This document shows, one piece after another, positions 54,800 through 63,512 of a DNA stretch of 64,000 bases. Location of the stretch: NCBI RefSeq assembly GCF_011759505.1, contig NZ_JAAOYO010000002.1, positions 124,001 through 188,000 of the forward strand. The letters are read 5' to 3'. The number at the start of each line of letters is the position of its first letter. Positions within the stretch are counted from its first letter, which is position 1. The DNA comes from Curtobacterium salicis (lineage in GTDB: Bacteria; Actinomycetota; Actinomycetes; Actinomycetales; Microbacteriaceae). Position numbers and translations under genes: made by a program. The notes beneath the pieces were generated by a model that searched no databases, was not told the DNA's origin, and was given only the letters and a program-made list of their open reading frames with translations.

Positions 54800-55750
54800 A
54801 TGAAGTTCTCCTCCTTCCAGAAGATCGCCACCGTCGGCGTCGTCGCCGGCCTGGTCGTCCTCGGCACCGCCGGGTGCAACCGCACGAGCAGCAGCGGCGC
54901 CTCGGGCGGTGGCGACATGAAGATCACGCTCGCCCTGTCCACGCTCAACAACCCGTTCTTCGTCGAGGTCCGCGACGGCGCGAAGGCCGAGGCGAAGAAG
55001 CAGGGCGTCACCCTCGACGTCGTCGACGCGCAGAACGACTCCGCGCAGCAGGCCAACCAGCTGCAGACCGCCTCGAGCGGCAGCACGAAGGCCGTCATCG
55101 TCAACCCGGTGGACTCCGACGCCGCCGGCCCGAGCGTCACCGCGCTGAACAAGGCGGACATCCCGGTCATCGCCGTCGACCGCACCGTCAACGACGCCTC
55201 GGTCGACTCGTTCATCGCGAGCGACAACGTCGCCGGTGGCAAGCAGGCCGCCGACGACCTGGCGAAGGCGATCGGCGAGAAGGGCGAGATCCTCGTCCTG
55301 CAGGGTCAGGCCGGCACCTCCGCCAGCCGTGACCGCGGCCAGGGCTTCGCCGAGGGCATCAAGGCGTACCCGGACATCAAGGTGGTCGGCAAGCAGACCG
55401 CCAACTTCGACCGTGCCACCGCGCTCGACGTCACCACCAACCTCCTGCAGGCCCACCCCGACGTCGTCGGCGTCTTCGCCGAGAACGACGAGATGGCCCT
55501 GGGCGCGATCAAGGCCCTCGGTGCGAAGGCCGGCACGAGTGTCAAGGTCGCCGGGTTCGACGGCGAGGCCGACGGCCTCACGGCCATCGAGGACGGCACG
55601 CTGAGCAGCTCGGTCGCGCAGCAGCCCGCCAAGCTCGGCGCCCTCGCTGTCGACCAGGCCGTCAAGGCGGTCTCCGGCAAGGCCGACAAGACCGTCCAGG
55701 TCCCGGTCGTCTCGGTGACCAAGAGCAACGTCGGAGACTTCACCAAGTGA
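54800..55750 (+). CDS. rbsB: Ribose-binding lipoprotein
   Basis: The 316 residues have a lipobox ending at C26 (LGTAGCNRTSS), then a type I periplasmic-binding fold with LALSTLNNPFFVEVRDGAKAE and GVFAENDEMALGA. It delivers ribose to RbsAC. AAAGGA precedes the ATG. Confidence 0.93.
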   Translation: MKFSSFQKIATVGVVAGLVVLGTAGCNRTSSSGASGGGDMKITLALSTLNNPFFVEVRDGAKAEAKKQGVTLDVVDAQNDSAQQANQLQTASSGSTKAVIVNPVDSDAAGPSVTALNKADIPVIAVDRTVNDASVDSFIASDNVAGGKQAADDLAKAIGEKGEILVLQGQAGTSASRDRGQGFAEGIKAYPDIKVVGKQTANFDRATALDVTTNLLQAHPDVVGVFAENDEMALGAIKALGAKAGTSVKVAGFDGEADGLTAIEDGTLSSSVAQQPAKLGALAVDQAVKAVSGKADKTVQVPVVSVTKSNVGDFTK

Positions 55751-56697
55751 GCCGTCCCACCGGAACCGTGGTCGTCGTGGGTTCGCTCAACGTCGACCAG
55801 GTCGTGACCGTCGACCGCCACCCCGCCCCGGGTGAGACGCTCGTCGCGACCTCCTTCGCCCTGCTGCCCGGCGGCAAGGGCGCGAACCAGGCCGTCGCGG
55901 CCGCCCGGCGGGGCGCACCGACCGTGATGGTTGGGAGCGTCGGACGCGACGGTGCGGCGCAGGTGGCCACGAGCCTCCTGGCCGGCAGCGGTGTCGACGT
56001 GACCCACGTCCGCGCGGTCGACGCCCCCACCGGGCTCGCGACCGTCACGGTCGACCGCACCGGCGAGAACACGATCGTCGTCGTCCCCGGGGCCAACGCC
56101 TCGACCGGGGCGGAGGCCGTGCTCGCGGCTGCGGACACCGTCGCGTCGGCCGCGGTGGTCGTCCTGCAGGGCGAGGTGCCCGCCGACGGCATCGGCGCCG
56201 CCGCCACGGCGGCGACCGGGCGGGTGCTGCTCAACCTGGCACCCGTCGTCCCGGTCGGACGGGAGGCCGTGCTCGCCGCCGACCCGCTCGTCGTCAACGA
56301 GCACGAGGCAGCCCTCGTCCTCCGGCAGCTCGTCCCGGACGCCGTGGTGCCGACGGACGAGTCGTCGCTGGTCGGCGCGCTGCGGTCGCTCGGCATCCGG
56401 TCGGTCGTCGTCACCCTCGGTGCACGTGGCGCCCTGGTGTCCGACGGCGACGACACGGCTGTGGTCGCCGTGCCGTCCCCGCGGGTGGTGGCGGTCGACT
56501 CCTCCGGTGCGGGCGACGCCTTCGTCGGCGCACTGGCAGCCGGGCTGGCGGCGGGCGACACACTGCTCGACGCCGCCCGGCAGGCCGTCCGTGTCGGTGC
56601 GTTCGCCGTCCAGGGCGTCGGGACCCAGCCGTCCTACCCCACCCTCGACGACGTGCTCCCGCGGGTCGAGGCAGACGACGCGGAGGTCAGCGCGTGA
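55747..56697 (+). CDS. rbsK: Ribokinase
   Basis: Phosphorylates ribose to ribose 5-phosphate. The 316-residue PfkB-family protein has GGKGANQA near residue 40 and the C-terminal ATP/anion motif DSSGAGDAF with catalytic Asp. The GTG start overlaps the rbsB stop by 4 nt (GTGA). Confidence 0.94.
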   Translation: MSRPTGTVVVVGSLNVDQVVTVDRHPAPGETLVATSFALLPGGKGANQAVAAARRGAPTVMVGSVGRDGAAQVATSLLAGSGVDVTHVRAVDAPTGLATVTVDRTGENTIVVVPGANASTGAEAVLAAADTVASAAVVVLQGEVPADGIGAAATAATGRVLLNLAPVVPVGREAVLAADPLVVNEHEAALVLRQLVPDAVVPTDESSLVGALRSLGIRSVVVTLGARGALVSDGDDTAVVAVPSPRVVAVDSSGAGDAFVGALAAGLAAGDTLLDAARQAVRVGAFAVQGVGTQPSYPTLDDVLPRVEADDAEVSA

Positions 56698-57077
56698 AGA
56701 AGGCAGGCATCCTCAACGCCGAGTTGAACGCCGGACTGAGCCGACTCGGCCACGGCGACCTCGTCGTGGTCGCGGACTGCGGCCTGCCGATCCCACCCGG
56801 GGTGCCGGTCGTGGACCTCGCCCTCGTGCACGGGGTCCCGCGGTTCGTCGACGTGCTCGACGCGCTGCTCGGCGACGCGGTCTTCCAGGAGTGCTTCGCG
56901 GCGACCGAGGCCGCGGGCACCGAGGCGGACACCTGGCTCGGCGACCGGTTCCCCGATCGCCGTTCGGTGTCGCACGACGAGTTGAAGGCCATGTCCGCCG
57001 ACGCTCGGCTGTTCGTCCGGACCGGCGAGGCGACGGCGTTCGCGAACGCGGTGCTCGTCTGCGGCGTCCCGTTCTGA
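56694..57077 (+). CDS. rbsD: D-ribose pyranase
   Basis: Converts beta-pyranose to beta-furanose ribose for RbsK. The 127 residues start MKKAGILNAELNAGLSRLGHGD; the His of LGHGD is the catalytic residue of RbsD. C-terminal FVRTGEATAFANAVL also fits. The GTG start overlaps the rbsK stop by 4 nt. It is last in the operon, although rbsD is first in E. coli. Confidence 0.93.
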   Translation: MKKAGILNAELNAGLSRLGHGDLVVVADCGLPIPPGVPVVDLALVHGVPRFVDVLDALLGDAVFQECFAATEAAGTEADTWLGDRFPDRRSVSHDELKAMSADARLFVRTGEATAFANAVLVCGVPF

Positions 57078-57133
57078 CCGCTCCCGCGGTGGTGCCGGGC
57101 TGACGTCGGCCGGTCTCGAGGGGCTGGCGGGCG

Positions 57134-57450
57134 TCAGCCCAGCAGTGCGCGCAGGGCCGCGACGTGTCCGCAGTAGGCGGTGCGGCCCTCCGGGGTGAGT
57201 GTGAGCCACGTCTTGACACGCCCCTTGCCGGTCGGCTTGTACACCGTCAGGTACCCGGCGTCCTGCAGACCTTGACGTGCTTGCTCGTCACCGAGTCGCT
57301 CGCGCCGAGCACGTCGCGCACGACCGAGAACTCGGCCTGGTCGAGCGGCTCGAGGAACGCGCAGATCTGCAGACGGTTCGGGGCGTGCACGACCTCGTCG
57401 AACGCGCAGCCCCCGTCGCTCCCCCGGTCCGTCGTCGGCGTGGTGGTCAC
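57134..57450 (-). pseudogene. Winged-helix transcriptional regulator, frameshifted
   Basis: Two frames together give one regulator of about 105 residues. The first starts at GTG 57450 (VTTTPTTDRG) and contains ICAFLEPLDQAEFSVVRDVLGASDSVTSKHVK; the second continues LQDAGYLTVYKPTGKGRVKTW to the stop at 57134. They join if one base is added near 57269-57271, so a single-base deletion lies in the recognition helix/wing region. The domain resembles HTH_34-type regulators. The deletion may be real or an assembly error. The GTG overlaps the stop of the upstream membrane gene, so the two form an operon. Confidence 0.7.
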
Positions 57451-57751
57451 GAGACCCGGACCCGGCCGCACCGCAACTCCGATCGGAGCCGACGATCGAA
57501 CCGGCTGCCGGCCACGACCATCGCCAGGGCGACGCCCACGGCCAACACCCACACCCGCCACCGGAGGCCCGTGGACTCGTGCATGACGAAGGCCGCGAGC
57601 ACCGCGACCATGTCGACGCCCCCCACCGCCACCGCCCACCACGTCGCGGACCCGGCACGGAGCCCGGCGACCGGGTCGCGTCGACAGCGGCGAGCGCCTG
57701 GCAAGCGTCGGCCAGGTCGGCGGGGTCGGCGTGCGCCGATTCGCTTTCCAT
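57447..57751 (-). pseudogene. Small membrane protein paired with the regulator, frameshifted
   Basis: It starts at ATG 57751 (MESESAHADPADLADACQAL) and, after one lost base near 57675-57681, continues in another frame as DPVAGLRAGSATWWAVAVGG, ending VRVS at 57447. The restored protein has about 102 residues with two transmembrane helices (about 50-70 and 75-92). Restoring a G (GCGGACCCG) joins the two frames neatly. Function unknown; such small two-helix proteins are commonly encoded next to HTH_34 regulators. Confidence 0.65.
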
Positions 57752-57860
57752 GACGGCAAGTCATCCACTTGCCGTCGCGGAAAGTCAATGGTCGAACGAC
57801 ACCGGCCGGACTCACGAGATCGTCAGCCCCCTTTGTTGCGTTCTCGCATACAATCGTGCC

Positions 57861-58835
57861 ATGGCCGGAGGAACCGAGAGCACGATCGCGCGCCTTGCCG
57901 CTGGCCAGTGGGGCATGATCACCGCGGCGCAGGCTTCCGCCGCGGGCATCGCTCGGAGCACCATCCTCCGCCGTGAGCAGAGTGGAGCGCTCGAACGTGT
58001 CCGCCACGGCGTCTACCGCCTCCCGGGCGCTCCCGCCGACCCGTCCGACGTGATCCGAGCTGCGTGGCTCGCGACAGCAGCCCCGGTCGTCGCGCGCGAT
58101 CGACTGGACGACCCGGACGTCGTCGTCGGTGGTGCGGCGGCTGCCTCGCTGCACGGCATCGGTGATCTTCCACCCTCGCCTGTCCTGCTCTACAGCGCCG
58201 CCCGCCGTCGAAGCCGCCACGACGACGTCCGGTACAGCACCCGCCCACTCTCGCCCGAGGACGTGATGGTCCTCGACGGGCTCCCGGTCACGACCCGGGA
58301 ACGCACCATCGCCGACCTGCTCGACGAGCCCGGGGCGGACCTGTCGACCGCGGCGGACGCTCTCCGCGATGCAGAACTGTCCGGTGCGGACGTCGACGAG
58401 GGTGCGCTGATCGACCATCTGGGATCGGTGGCCGAACGCGTCGGTCACCGGGACGGTGCTGCGCTCTACGAGCACCTGCGCGCCCTGTCCCGCGTGGACG
58501 AGGTCCGGCTCCGGAACCTGCTCGCACACACCGACATCGCCGCGCAGGTCAGCGCGGCGATCGAGGATCGGCTGCACGAGGCGCTCCAGGACGCAACGGC
58601 GAGGCTCGATCGTCAGATCGAACGACAGCCAGAGCGCGTGACTGATGCAACGCCGACCCCGGCCGTTGATCCGCCGCGGACGGGCACGGCACCGACGGTC
58701 CCGCTCCCACCGATCACACTGTCGCCGTCGACGCTCGCCCTCATCGACCGCATGGCGGCCATGCGGTCAGAGTCCGGCTCGTCCTCGATCGTTCCCCGAC
58801 GGACCGTCGCGCCCGAGGGGCGTGCGGAACCGTGA
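57861..58835 (+). CDS. abiEi: AbiEi-type antitoxin of a type IV toxin-antitoxin system
   Basis: DNA-binding antitoxin that represses the abiE operon and counters the AbiEii nucleotidyltransferase toxin. The 324 residues have the AbiEi_4 N-terminal winged helix (WGMITAAQASAAGIARSTIL and RVRHGVYRLPGAP) and a C-terminal antitoxin region ending in a Pro/Arg-rich tail. TACAAT (57849-57854) lies exactly 6 nt before the ATG, so the message is probably leaderless. The stop overlaps the toxin start by 4 nt (GTGA). Confidence 0.85.
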   Translation: MAGGTESTIARLAAGQWGMITAAQASAAGIARSTILRREQSGALERVRHGVYRLPGAPADPSDVIRAAWLATAAPVVARDRLDDPDVVVGGAAAASLHGIGDLPPSPVLLYSAARRRSRHDDVRYSTRPLSPEDVMVLDGLPVTTRERTIADLLDEPGADLSTAADALRDAELSGADVDEGALIDHLGSVAERVGHRDGAALYEHLRALSRVDEVRLRNLLAHTDIAAQVSAAIEDRLHEALQDATARLDRQIERQPERVTDATPTPAVDPPRTGTAPTVPLPPITLSPSTLALIDRMAAMRSESGSSSIVPRRTVAPEGRAEP

Positions 58836-59735
58836 GCAAGCCGGAGCACTACGCATCTCCGCTGGCCACGATGCAGGCGATCGCAGCAGCAGCCCGTGCG
58901 GCGGCGCCGGCGATGGGCGTGAGGGTGAACGATCTCCGCAGCTACCTGGTGTTCGACCGGTTCCTCGTGCGGGTGTTCCGCCAGGAGGCGCACGCGTTCG
59001 TCCTCAAGGGCGGCACCCGCATGCTCGCGTTCATCCCGACCGCACGGGCGACGGTCGACGTGGACCTCGAGACGAAGCTCGGACTCGACGACGCAGTGAC
59101 GCTCCTCGCCGATCTCGTCAGCATCGACATCGGCGACCGGCTGCGCTTCCGCCTCGTGTCGCGTTCGAGTGGCGGAGGCGACGACCAACCGAACCTGTCC
59201 GTCGTTCGTCTGGTGTTCCGCGCAGACGAGACTCGTGAGCTGGTGAAGATCGACCTCGCAGTGCACGAGCGTGCCGGAGACGCGACCATCGTCGCTGCAC
59301 CGGCCTTCCGTGTGCCGTTGGCGCGGGCGGTCGAGTCCGTCGACTACGTGATGATCGCCGTCGAGCAGCAGATCGCCGACAAGGCCGCCGCGATGATGGA
59401 GACGCGACACCCGGGCGGGGACGGCCGATCCTCGCGCCAAGGACCTCGTCGATCTCGCCCTGATCGCGTCGCACCTGCCCTGCGACGCTCGGGCACTCCG
59501 CGAAGCGATCGCCTGGCAGATCGACGAGCGTGAGCTGGACCCGTTCGTCGCGGTGGACGCATCCGAGACGATCAAACGTGGGTACCGGAAGGCGGCACAA
59601 CGCGCCGTCGGTCTGACAGAGGACTGGCAGGAAGCCGAAGACCTCGCGAACCGGCTCGTGTCCGCCGTGCTCGACGGATCGGTTGTACGCGGCCGGTGGG
59701 ATCCGGCTGAGCGAACGTGGGTGGCGCTCGACTGA
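58832..59735 (+). pseudogene. abiEii: AbiEii-type nucleotidyltransferase toxin, frameshifted
   Basis: Residues 1-196 carry the family motifs: KGGTRML near residue 50, the metal-binding RATVDVDLETK, and QIADKAAAM. After the GGGG run at 59417-59420 the frame is lost and runs to a stop at 59533. If one G is removed, translation continues ADPRAKDLVDLALIAS, the usual downstream AbiEii motif, and ends WVALD at 59735, a 300-residue protein. The restored length and motifs argue the original gene was whole. As assembled, the toxin lacks its C-terminal third. Confidence 0.75.
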
Positions 59736-59772
59736 CGTCGGCGCTCCCGCAGAGTCGAGCGGCCGAACGGCA

Positions 59773-60330
59773 TCAGCCCAGCGGCGCGCTCCGGTCGCCG
59801 GACGACACCGGAGGGTCGTCGCGCAGCCGCTGGAACATGCAGTGGTCCTGCCACCGGCCCGCGATCTCCAGGTACCGCGGAGCGAGGCCGTACTGAACGA
59901 ACCCGTTCCGGGCCAGGACCCGCTGGGACGCGGCGTTGTGGACGAGTGTCTCCGCCTGGACCCGGTGCAGGCCGAGGTCGTCGAAGACATGCCGGAGGGC
60001 TGCGGCGACCGCCCGGGTGGCGAGACCGCGGCCGGTGCGGTCCTCCGACAGCCAGTACCCCATCGCGCACGACCGGAACGGGCCACGCACGATTCCGCTG
60101 AGGGTCAGGCGTCCGGCCACGTCGCCGGCGTCGTCGAGGACCACCAACGGCACGCTCTCGCCGCGACGGTGACGCTCCAGGACCAGATCGATGTCCCGCC
60201 GTTGCCCGTCGGCGGTCTCGTGGTCCTCGGCGCGGATCGGACTCCACGGAGCGAGGAACGCCCGGTTGCGGACGAGCAGGTCGGCGAGCGCACGACTGTC
60301 GTCCGGCTCGACCAGTCGGATCACGGTCAT
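59773..60330 (-). CDS. GNAT family N-acetyltransferase, RimJ/RimL type
   Basis: The 185 residues have the GNAT core with MGYWLSEDRTGRGLATRAVA as the acetyl-CoA loop and the C-terminal NAASQRVLARNGFVQYG motif of the ribosomal-protein/antibiotic acetyltransferase branch. The substrate is unknown. The start overlaps the stop of the next GNAT gene by 4 nt (ATGA). Confidence 0.9.
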   Translation of the reverse strand: MTVIRLVEPDDSRALADLLVRNRAFLAPWSPIRAEDHETADGQRRDIDLVLERHRRGESVPLVVLDDAGDVAGRLTLSGIVRGPFRSCAMGYWLSEDRTGRGLATRAVAAALRHVFDDLGLHRVQAETLVHNAASQRVLARNGFVQYGLAPRYLEIAGRWQDHCMFQRLRDDPPVSSGDRSAPLG

Positions 60331-60869
60331 CGGGTACGCCCGTCCAGCACGGCGCTGTCGAGCGTCCGAACGAGTTCGAGCGTGTTGCCGGCCGTGAACC
60401 CGACCGGACGCGTCCTCCCCGTGGGGACGAACCCGTGCCGTGCGTAGAAGCGGCGCGCGGGCTCGGCGTGCTCGTCCACGAACAGCCGGAGGCGCGTGGC
60501 ACCTCGTTCGTGCGCCCACCGGAGGATGCCGTCCAGCAGCGCGTCTGCCACCCCGTTCTCGCGCCCACGGTGGCCCGGCGAGACGAACACACCGGTCAGG
60601 ACCGGGTCCGGGCCGTCGTCATCGTGGCTCTGCGCGCTCATCATGCCGATCCACCGGCCGGTGTCGGTCTCGACGGCAGCGAGGCTCGTCGCGTCCTCGG
60701 CCTGGCCGCGCCGGGCACGGAGCCGCCAGTCAGCCTCCGACATCGCGAGCGTCGTCTCGAGCGTCGCCCCGTAGGAGATCGGGTTGTCGGTCGCGTTCTC
60801 GACGCGCAGGCCACGTACCAGCGGCCAGTCGTCCTCGACGGTTCGGCGGACGGAGAACGAGACGGCCAT
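60327..60869 (-). CDS. GNAT family N-acetyltransferase
   Basis: The 180 residues have a standard GNAT fold with VFVSPGHRGRENGVADALL (acetyl-CoA loop) and ARRFYARHGFVPTG. TACGGT (60877-60882) is 7 nt before the ATG, so the operon probably has a leaderless promoter here. Substrate unknown. Confidence 0.9.
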   Translation of the reverse strand: MAVSFSVRRTVEDDWPLVRGLRVENATDNPISYGATLETTLAMSEADWRLRARRGQAEDATSLAAVETDTGRWIGMMSAQSHDDDGPDPVLTGVFVSPGHRGRENGVADALLDGILRWAHERGATRLRLFVDEHAEPARRFYARHGFVPTGRTRPVGFTAGNTLELVRTLDSAVLDGRTR

Positions 60870-60885
60870 GTCTGCGACCGTACCG

Positions 60886-61396
60886 GGCTAGCGTTTCGCC
60901 CACGTCGAAGACGACCGCCCGGAGGCCCGTGGGGAGTCGTCGGTACTGCACACGCCGATCCTCGCACTCCGGCCGCGAGCGGGCAGCCGATCGAGGCGGT
61001 CGACCTGTACCCGGATGCGGTCGCGACCCTGGAGGCGGTCCGAGCCCACGGCCTCCTGGTCGGCATCGCGGGGAACCAACCGGCCGGGGTCGAGCAGCAG
61101 CTGCGTGCGGCCGGTTGCGCGCCGGACTTCATCGCGTCGTCGACCTCATGGGGTGTGGCGAAGCCGTCGTCCGACTTCTCCGCCCGGTCGTCGCGGCGTC
61201 CGGCTGCCGTGCCGACGAGGTCCTGTACGTCGGCGACCGTCTGGACAACGACGTCCTGCCGCCGAAGGCAGCCGGGATGTGGACCGCGTTCATCCGTCGC
61301 GGACCGTGGGGGCACGTGCACGCCGAGCGCATCGAGGTGGCCCAGGCCGACCTGCACCTGGACACGTTGGACGGCCTGGTGCGCGCACTCCCCTGA
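60886..61396 (+). pseudogene. HAD-superfamily hydrolase, rearranged and frameshifted
   Basis: The plus strand encodes the C-terminal half of a HAD phosphatase-like protein: VDLYPDAVATLEAVRAHG and GIAGNQPAG near 61010-61090, WGVAKPSSDF near 61150, then VGDRLDNDVLPPKAAGM near 61230 to the stop at 61396. The two plus-strand parts are in different frames and join if one G is restored near 61186. The expected N-terminal motif I (RAVVFDVGETL) is missing from the plus strand but is encoded on the minus strand at 60886-60930. About 60-70 central residues are absent. A non-functional remnant is likely. Confidence 0.6.
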
Positions 61397-61454
61397 CACG
61401 GCTCCGACACTGACGAGTTTGTAACGCCGGAGCCCTGACCGGACACTCCTAGGT

Positions 61455-62030
61455 GTGCAGGACGAACAGGACGACAGCTCGGTGTGGGCACGAGCAGTCC
61501 ACGACGACGGAGCGGCGTTCGCTCTGCTGTTCGACCGCCACCGACCGCGGATCTACCGACGCGCACTGACCTTGACCGAGAACACCCACGATGCCGAGGA
61601 CGTCACGGCAGCCGCGTTCTACGAGCTCTGGCGCCGACGCCGCAGTGTGACGCTCGTCGCCGGCTCGGTCGCCCCGTGGTTGCTGGTCACGACGGTCAAC
61701 CTGACCCGCAACCACCGCCGGGCTGCGGCCCGGTACCGGAAGCTCCTCGAGGAGCTCCCCCGGAGCGAGGCCGTCGCTCCGGCCGTCGACGCCGAGGGCC
61801 TGGAGGCTCGCCGGCGTCTCCGAGACACGATCCGCGGACTCTCCCCCGTCGAGGCGGCACTGCTGGTGCTGACCGGGGTGGAGGAGATGCCCGTCTTGCA
61901 GGCCGCGCAGGCGGTCGGTCTCACGCCGCCCGCAGCGCGGGTCCGCCTGCACCGGCTGCGGCAGCGCCTCCAGCACGAACTCCACGATCTCCGTCCCAGC
62001 GTCCGCAACGCCCCGGAAGGCACTTCCTGA
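61455..62030 (+). CDS. ECF-family RNA polymerase sigma factor
   Basis: The 191 residues have sigma region 2 (FDRHRPRIYRRALTLTENTHDAEDVTAAAFYELW) and region 4 (EEMPVLQAAQAVGLTPPAARVRLHRLRQRL). GTG start at 61455. TGTAACG (61420-61426) and ACTCCTA (61445-61451) are separated by 18 nt just upstream and could be a promoter it recognises itself, but that is a guess. The downstream membrane-protein gene overlaps its stop by 1 nt. Confidence 0.88.
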   Translation: MQDEQDDSSVWARAVHDDGAAFALLFDRHRPRIYRRALTLTENTHDAEDVTAAAFYELWRRRRSVTLVAGSVAPWLLVTTVNLTRNHRRAAARYRKLLEELPRSEAVAPAVDAEGLEARRRLRDTIRGLSPVEAALLVLTGVEEMPVLQAAQAVGLTPPAARVRLHRLRQRLQHELHDLRPSVRNAPEGTS

Positions 62031-62800
62031 TGAGCACCGACATGCATCCCGACGCCGCGACGGCGATCCGTTCCGAACTCTCGGCGATCGGCACACGGCG
62101 CAGCACCCTGCAGCGCCGACAACGGCGCGCACGCATCGCTGTGTCCGTCGCCGCGGTCGCCGCGGTCGCCGTGACCACCAGCGCCGCTGCACTCGTCGTC
62201 GCCGGTCTCCCCGGCTCGACGACGACCGCAGCCATCGGACGGACGACCACCGAGACGCACACGGGGCCCGCACTGATCGAGATCGGCGATGCCCCGGACA
62301 CCGCGGGCGCCGTCATCGTCGACATCACCTGTCGCAACGACGTCGGGATGGTGACCGTCCCCACCGTCGGCCAGGGTGCATCTGGAGTCCACTGCCGCAT
62401 GAAGCGGACGATGCACGTCGTCGACGGGCGGCTGCCCGAGCACGGGACGACGACGTTCAGCGTGGAGGCGTCCGCCGGCACGCGGTGGACGGCGACGGTG
62501 CAGTACGCCACCGCGGTCACGTCGGCCTGGGGCGTGAACGGGCAGGGCCAGACCTACGGCGTCCCGAACGCCTCGGGGCAGCCGGACCTGGTGCCCGCGA
62601 CGGCGGACAACGGTCGCCGGGGCTGGATCCGGTCGACCGACGTGGATGGCGGTGACGTGGTCGAGTCCGACGGCATGACGGTGATCGGACACACGACGGT
62701 CGGCGTCGCCGAGGAGGTCCCCCTCGACCAGGACATCATCGACGACCTCGACTCGGTTCGGACCGCACCGCCGTCACCCACGCCGTCGCGGCGCCACTGA
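62030..62800 (+). CDS. Membrane protein coupled to the ECF sigma factor, possible anti-sigma factor
   Basis: The 256 residues have about 35 cytoplasmic residues, one transmembrane helix (about 36-58, IAVSVAAVAAVAVTTSAAALVV), and a secreted domain of about 190 residues with two cysteines (VDITCRNDVG and GVHCRMKRTM). ATG 62030 overlaps the sigma stop (TGATG). The position is that of an anti-sigma factor, yet no zinc-binding anti-sigma motif is visible in the short cytoplasmic part, so it might instead be a target or partner. Confidence 0.75.
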   Translation: MSTDMHPDAATAIRSELSAIGTRRSTLQRRQRRARIAVSVAAVAAVAVTTSAAALVVAGLPGSTTTAAIGRTTTETHTGPALIEIGDAPDTAGAVIVDITCRNDVGMVTVPTVGQGASGVHCRMKRTMHVVDGRLPEHGTTTFSVEASAGTRWTATVQYATAVTSAWGVNGQGQTYGVPNASGQPDLVPATADNGRRGWIRSTDVDGGDVVESDGMTVIGHTTVGVAEEVPLDQDIIDDLDSVRTAPPSPTPSRRH

Positions 62801-62912
62801 CCGGGCTGCCGGTCAGGTCGGTCGCCGTGCCGTGGACAGCGGCGCCGTGTGCTCCGCGGGCGTGCTGCCGTCCCAGGTGGTGATCGTGTCGTCCACGGTC
62901 CCCGCGAGCAGG

Positions 62913-63512
62913 CTAGCGATCCGCCCGGTCGCCCCCACCTGACGCCTGCGCGCGCAACCCCCGGTCGAGGAAGTCGATCATCCACGTGAAGCTCTCGTCG
63001 ACGTCCGTGCCGAGCTGGAACCCACCGGACACCTCGAGCGTGGCGAACCCGTGCAGCATGCTGCGGAGCATCCGGAGCGCGTGCACTTCGTCCGCCGGGT
63101 CGAGACCGTAGTCCCGCAGGACGGTGACGAACGACGACAGCGACTGGTCGAGAGCGGAGCTGAGCGGGTCGTCGGCGTCGGCCGGACGACTGCCGGTGGT
63201 GGCGGCGTAGCGACCGGGGTGCTCCTGCACGTACCGACGCACGGTGCGCGCGGCGGCGGCCAGCGCCTCCCGTCCGGTCCGCCCCCCGGTCGCGTCGGTC
63301 AGCTCCTCGGTCAACTCCGCGGCGGCGAGCGCGGCGATCCGGCGGGTCAGGTCCGGGAGGCCCGCCACGTGTTTGTAGAGCGACGGCGGCTTCACGCCGA
63401 GCCGGTCCGCGAGGGTGCTCATGCTCAGGTGCGCGAGACCGTTCTCGTCGGCCAGGGCCGCAGCGGCTTCGGTGACGACGGAGGGATCGAGTCCGGCCCT
63501 AGGCACGGTCAC
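62913..63512 (-). CDS. TetR family transcriptional regulator
   Basis: The 199 residues have an N-terminal HTH (ADENGLAHLSMSTLADRLGV and SLYKHVAGLPDL) and a C-terminal TetR_C_33-type domain with LRMLRSMLHGFATLE. GTG start at 63512; it overlaps the end of the alpha/beta hydrolase gene by 14 nt, so they share an operon and the regulator may control it. Confidence 0.88.
   Translation of the reverse strand: MTVPRAGLDPSVVTEAAAALADENGLAHLSMSTLADRLGVKPPSLYKHVAGLPDLTRRIAALAAAELTEELTDATGGRTGREALAAAARTVRRYVQEHPGRYAATTGSRPADADDPLSSALDQSLSSFVTVLRDYGLDPADEVHALRMLRSMLHGFATLEVSGGFQLGTDVDESFTWMIDFLDRGLRAQASGGGDRADR

Noticed and set aside
54140-55456. Minus-strand frames opposite rbsC and rbsB
   Set aside because: Antisense to two well-recognised rbs genes.
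60440-61396. Intact HAD hydrolase on the plus strand
   Set aside because: Needs two frames and lacks motif I and the middle of the protein.
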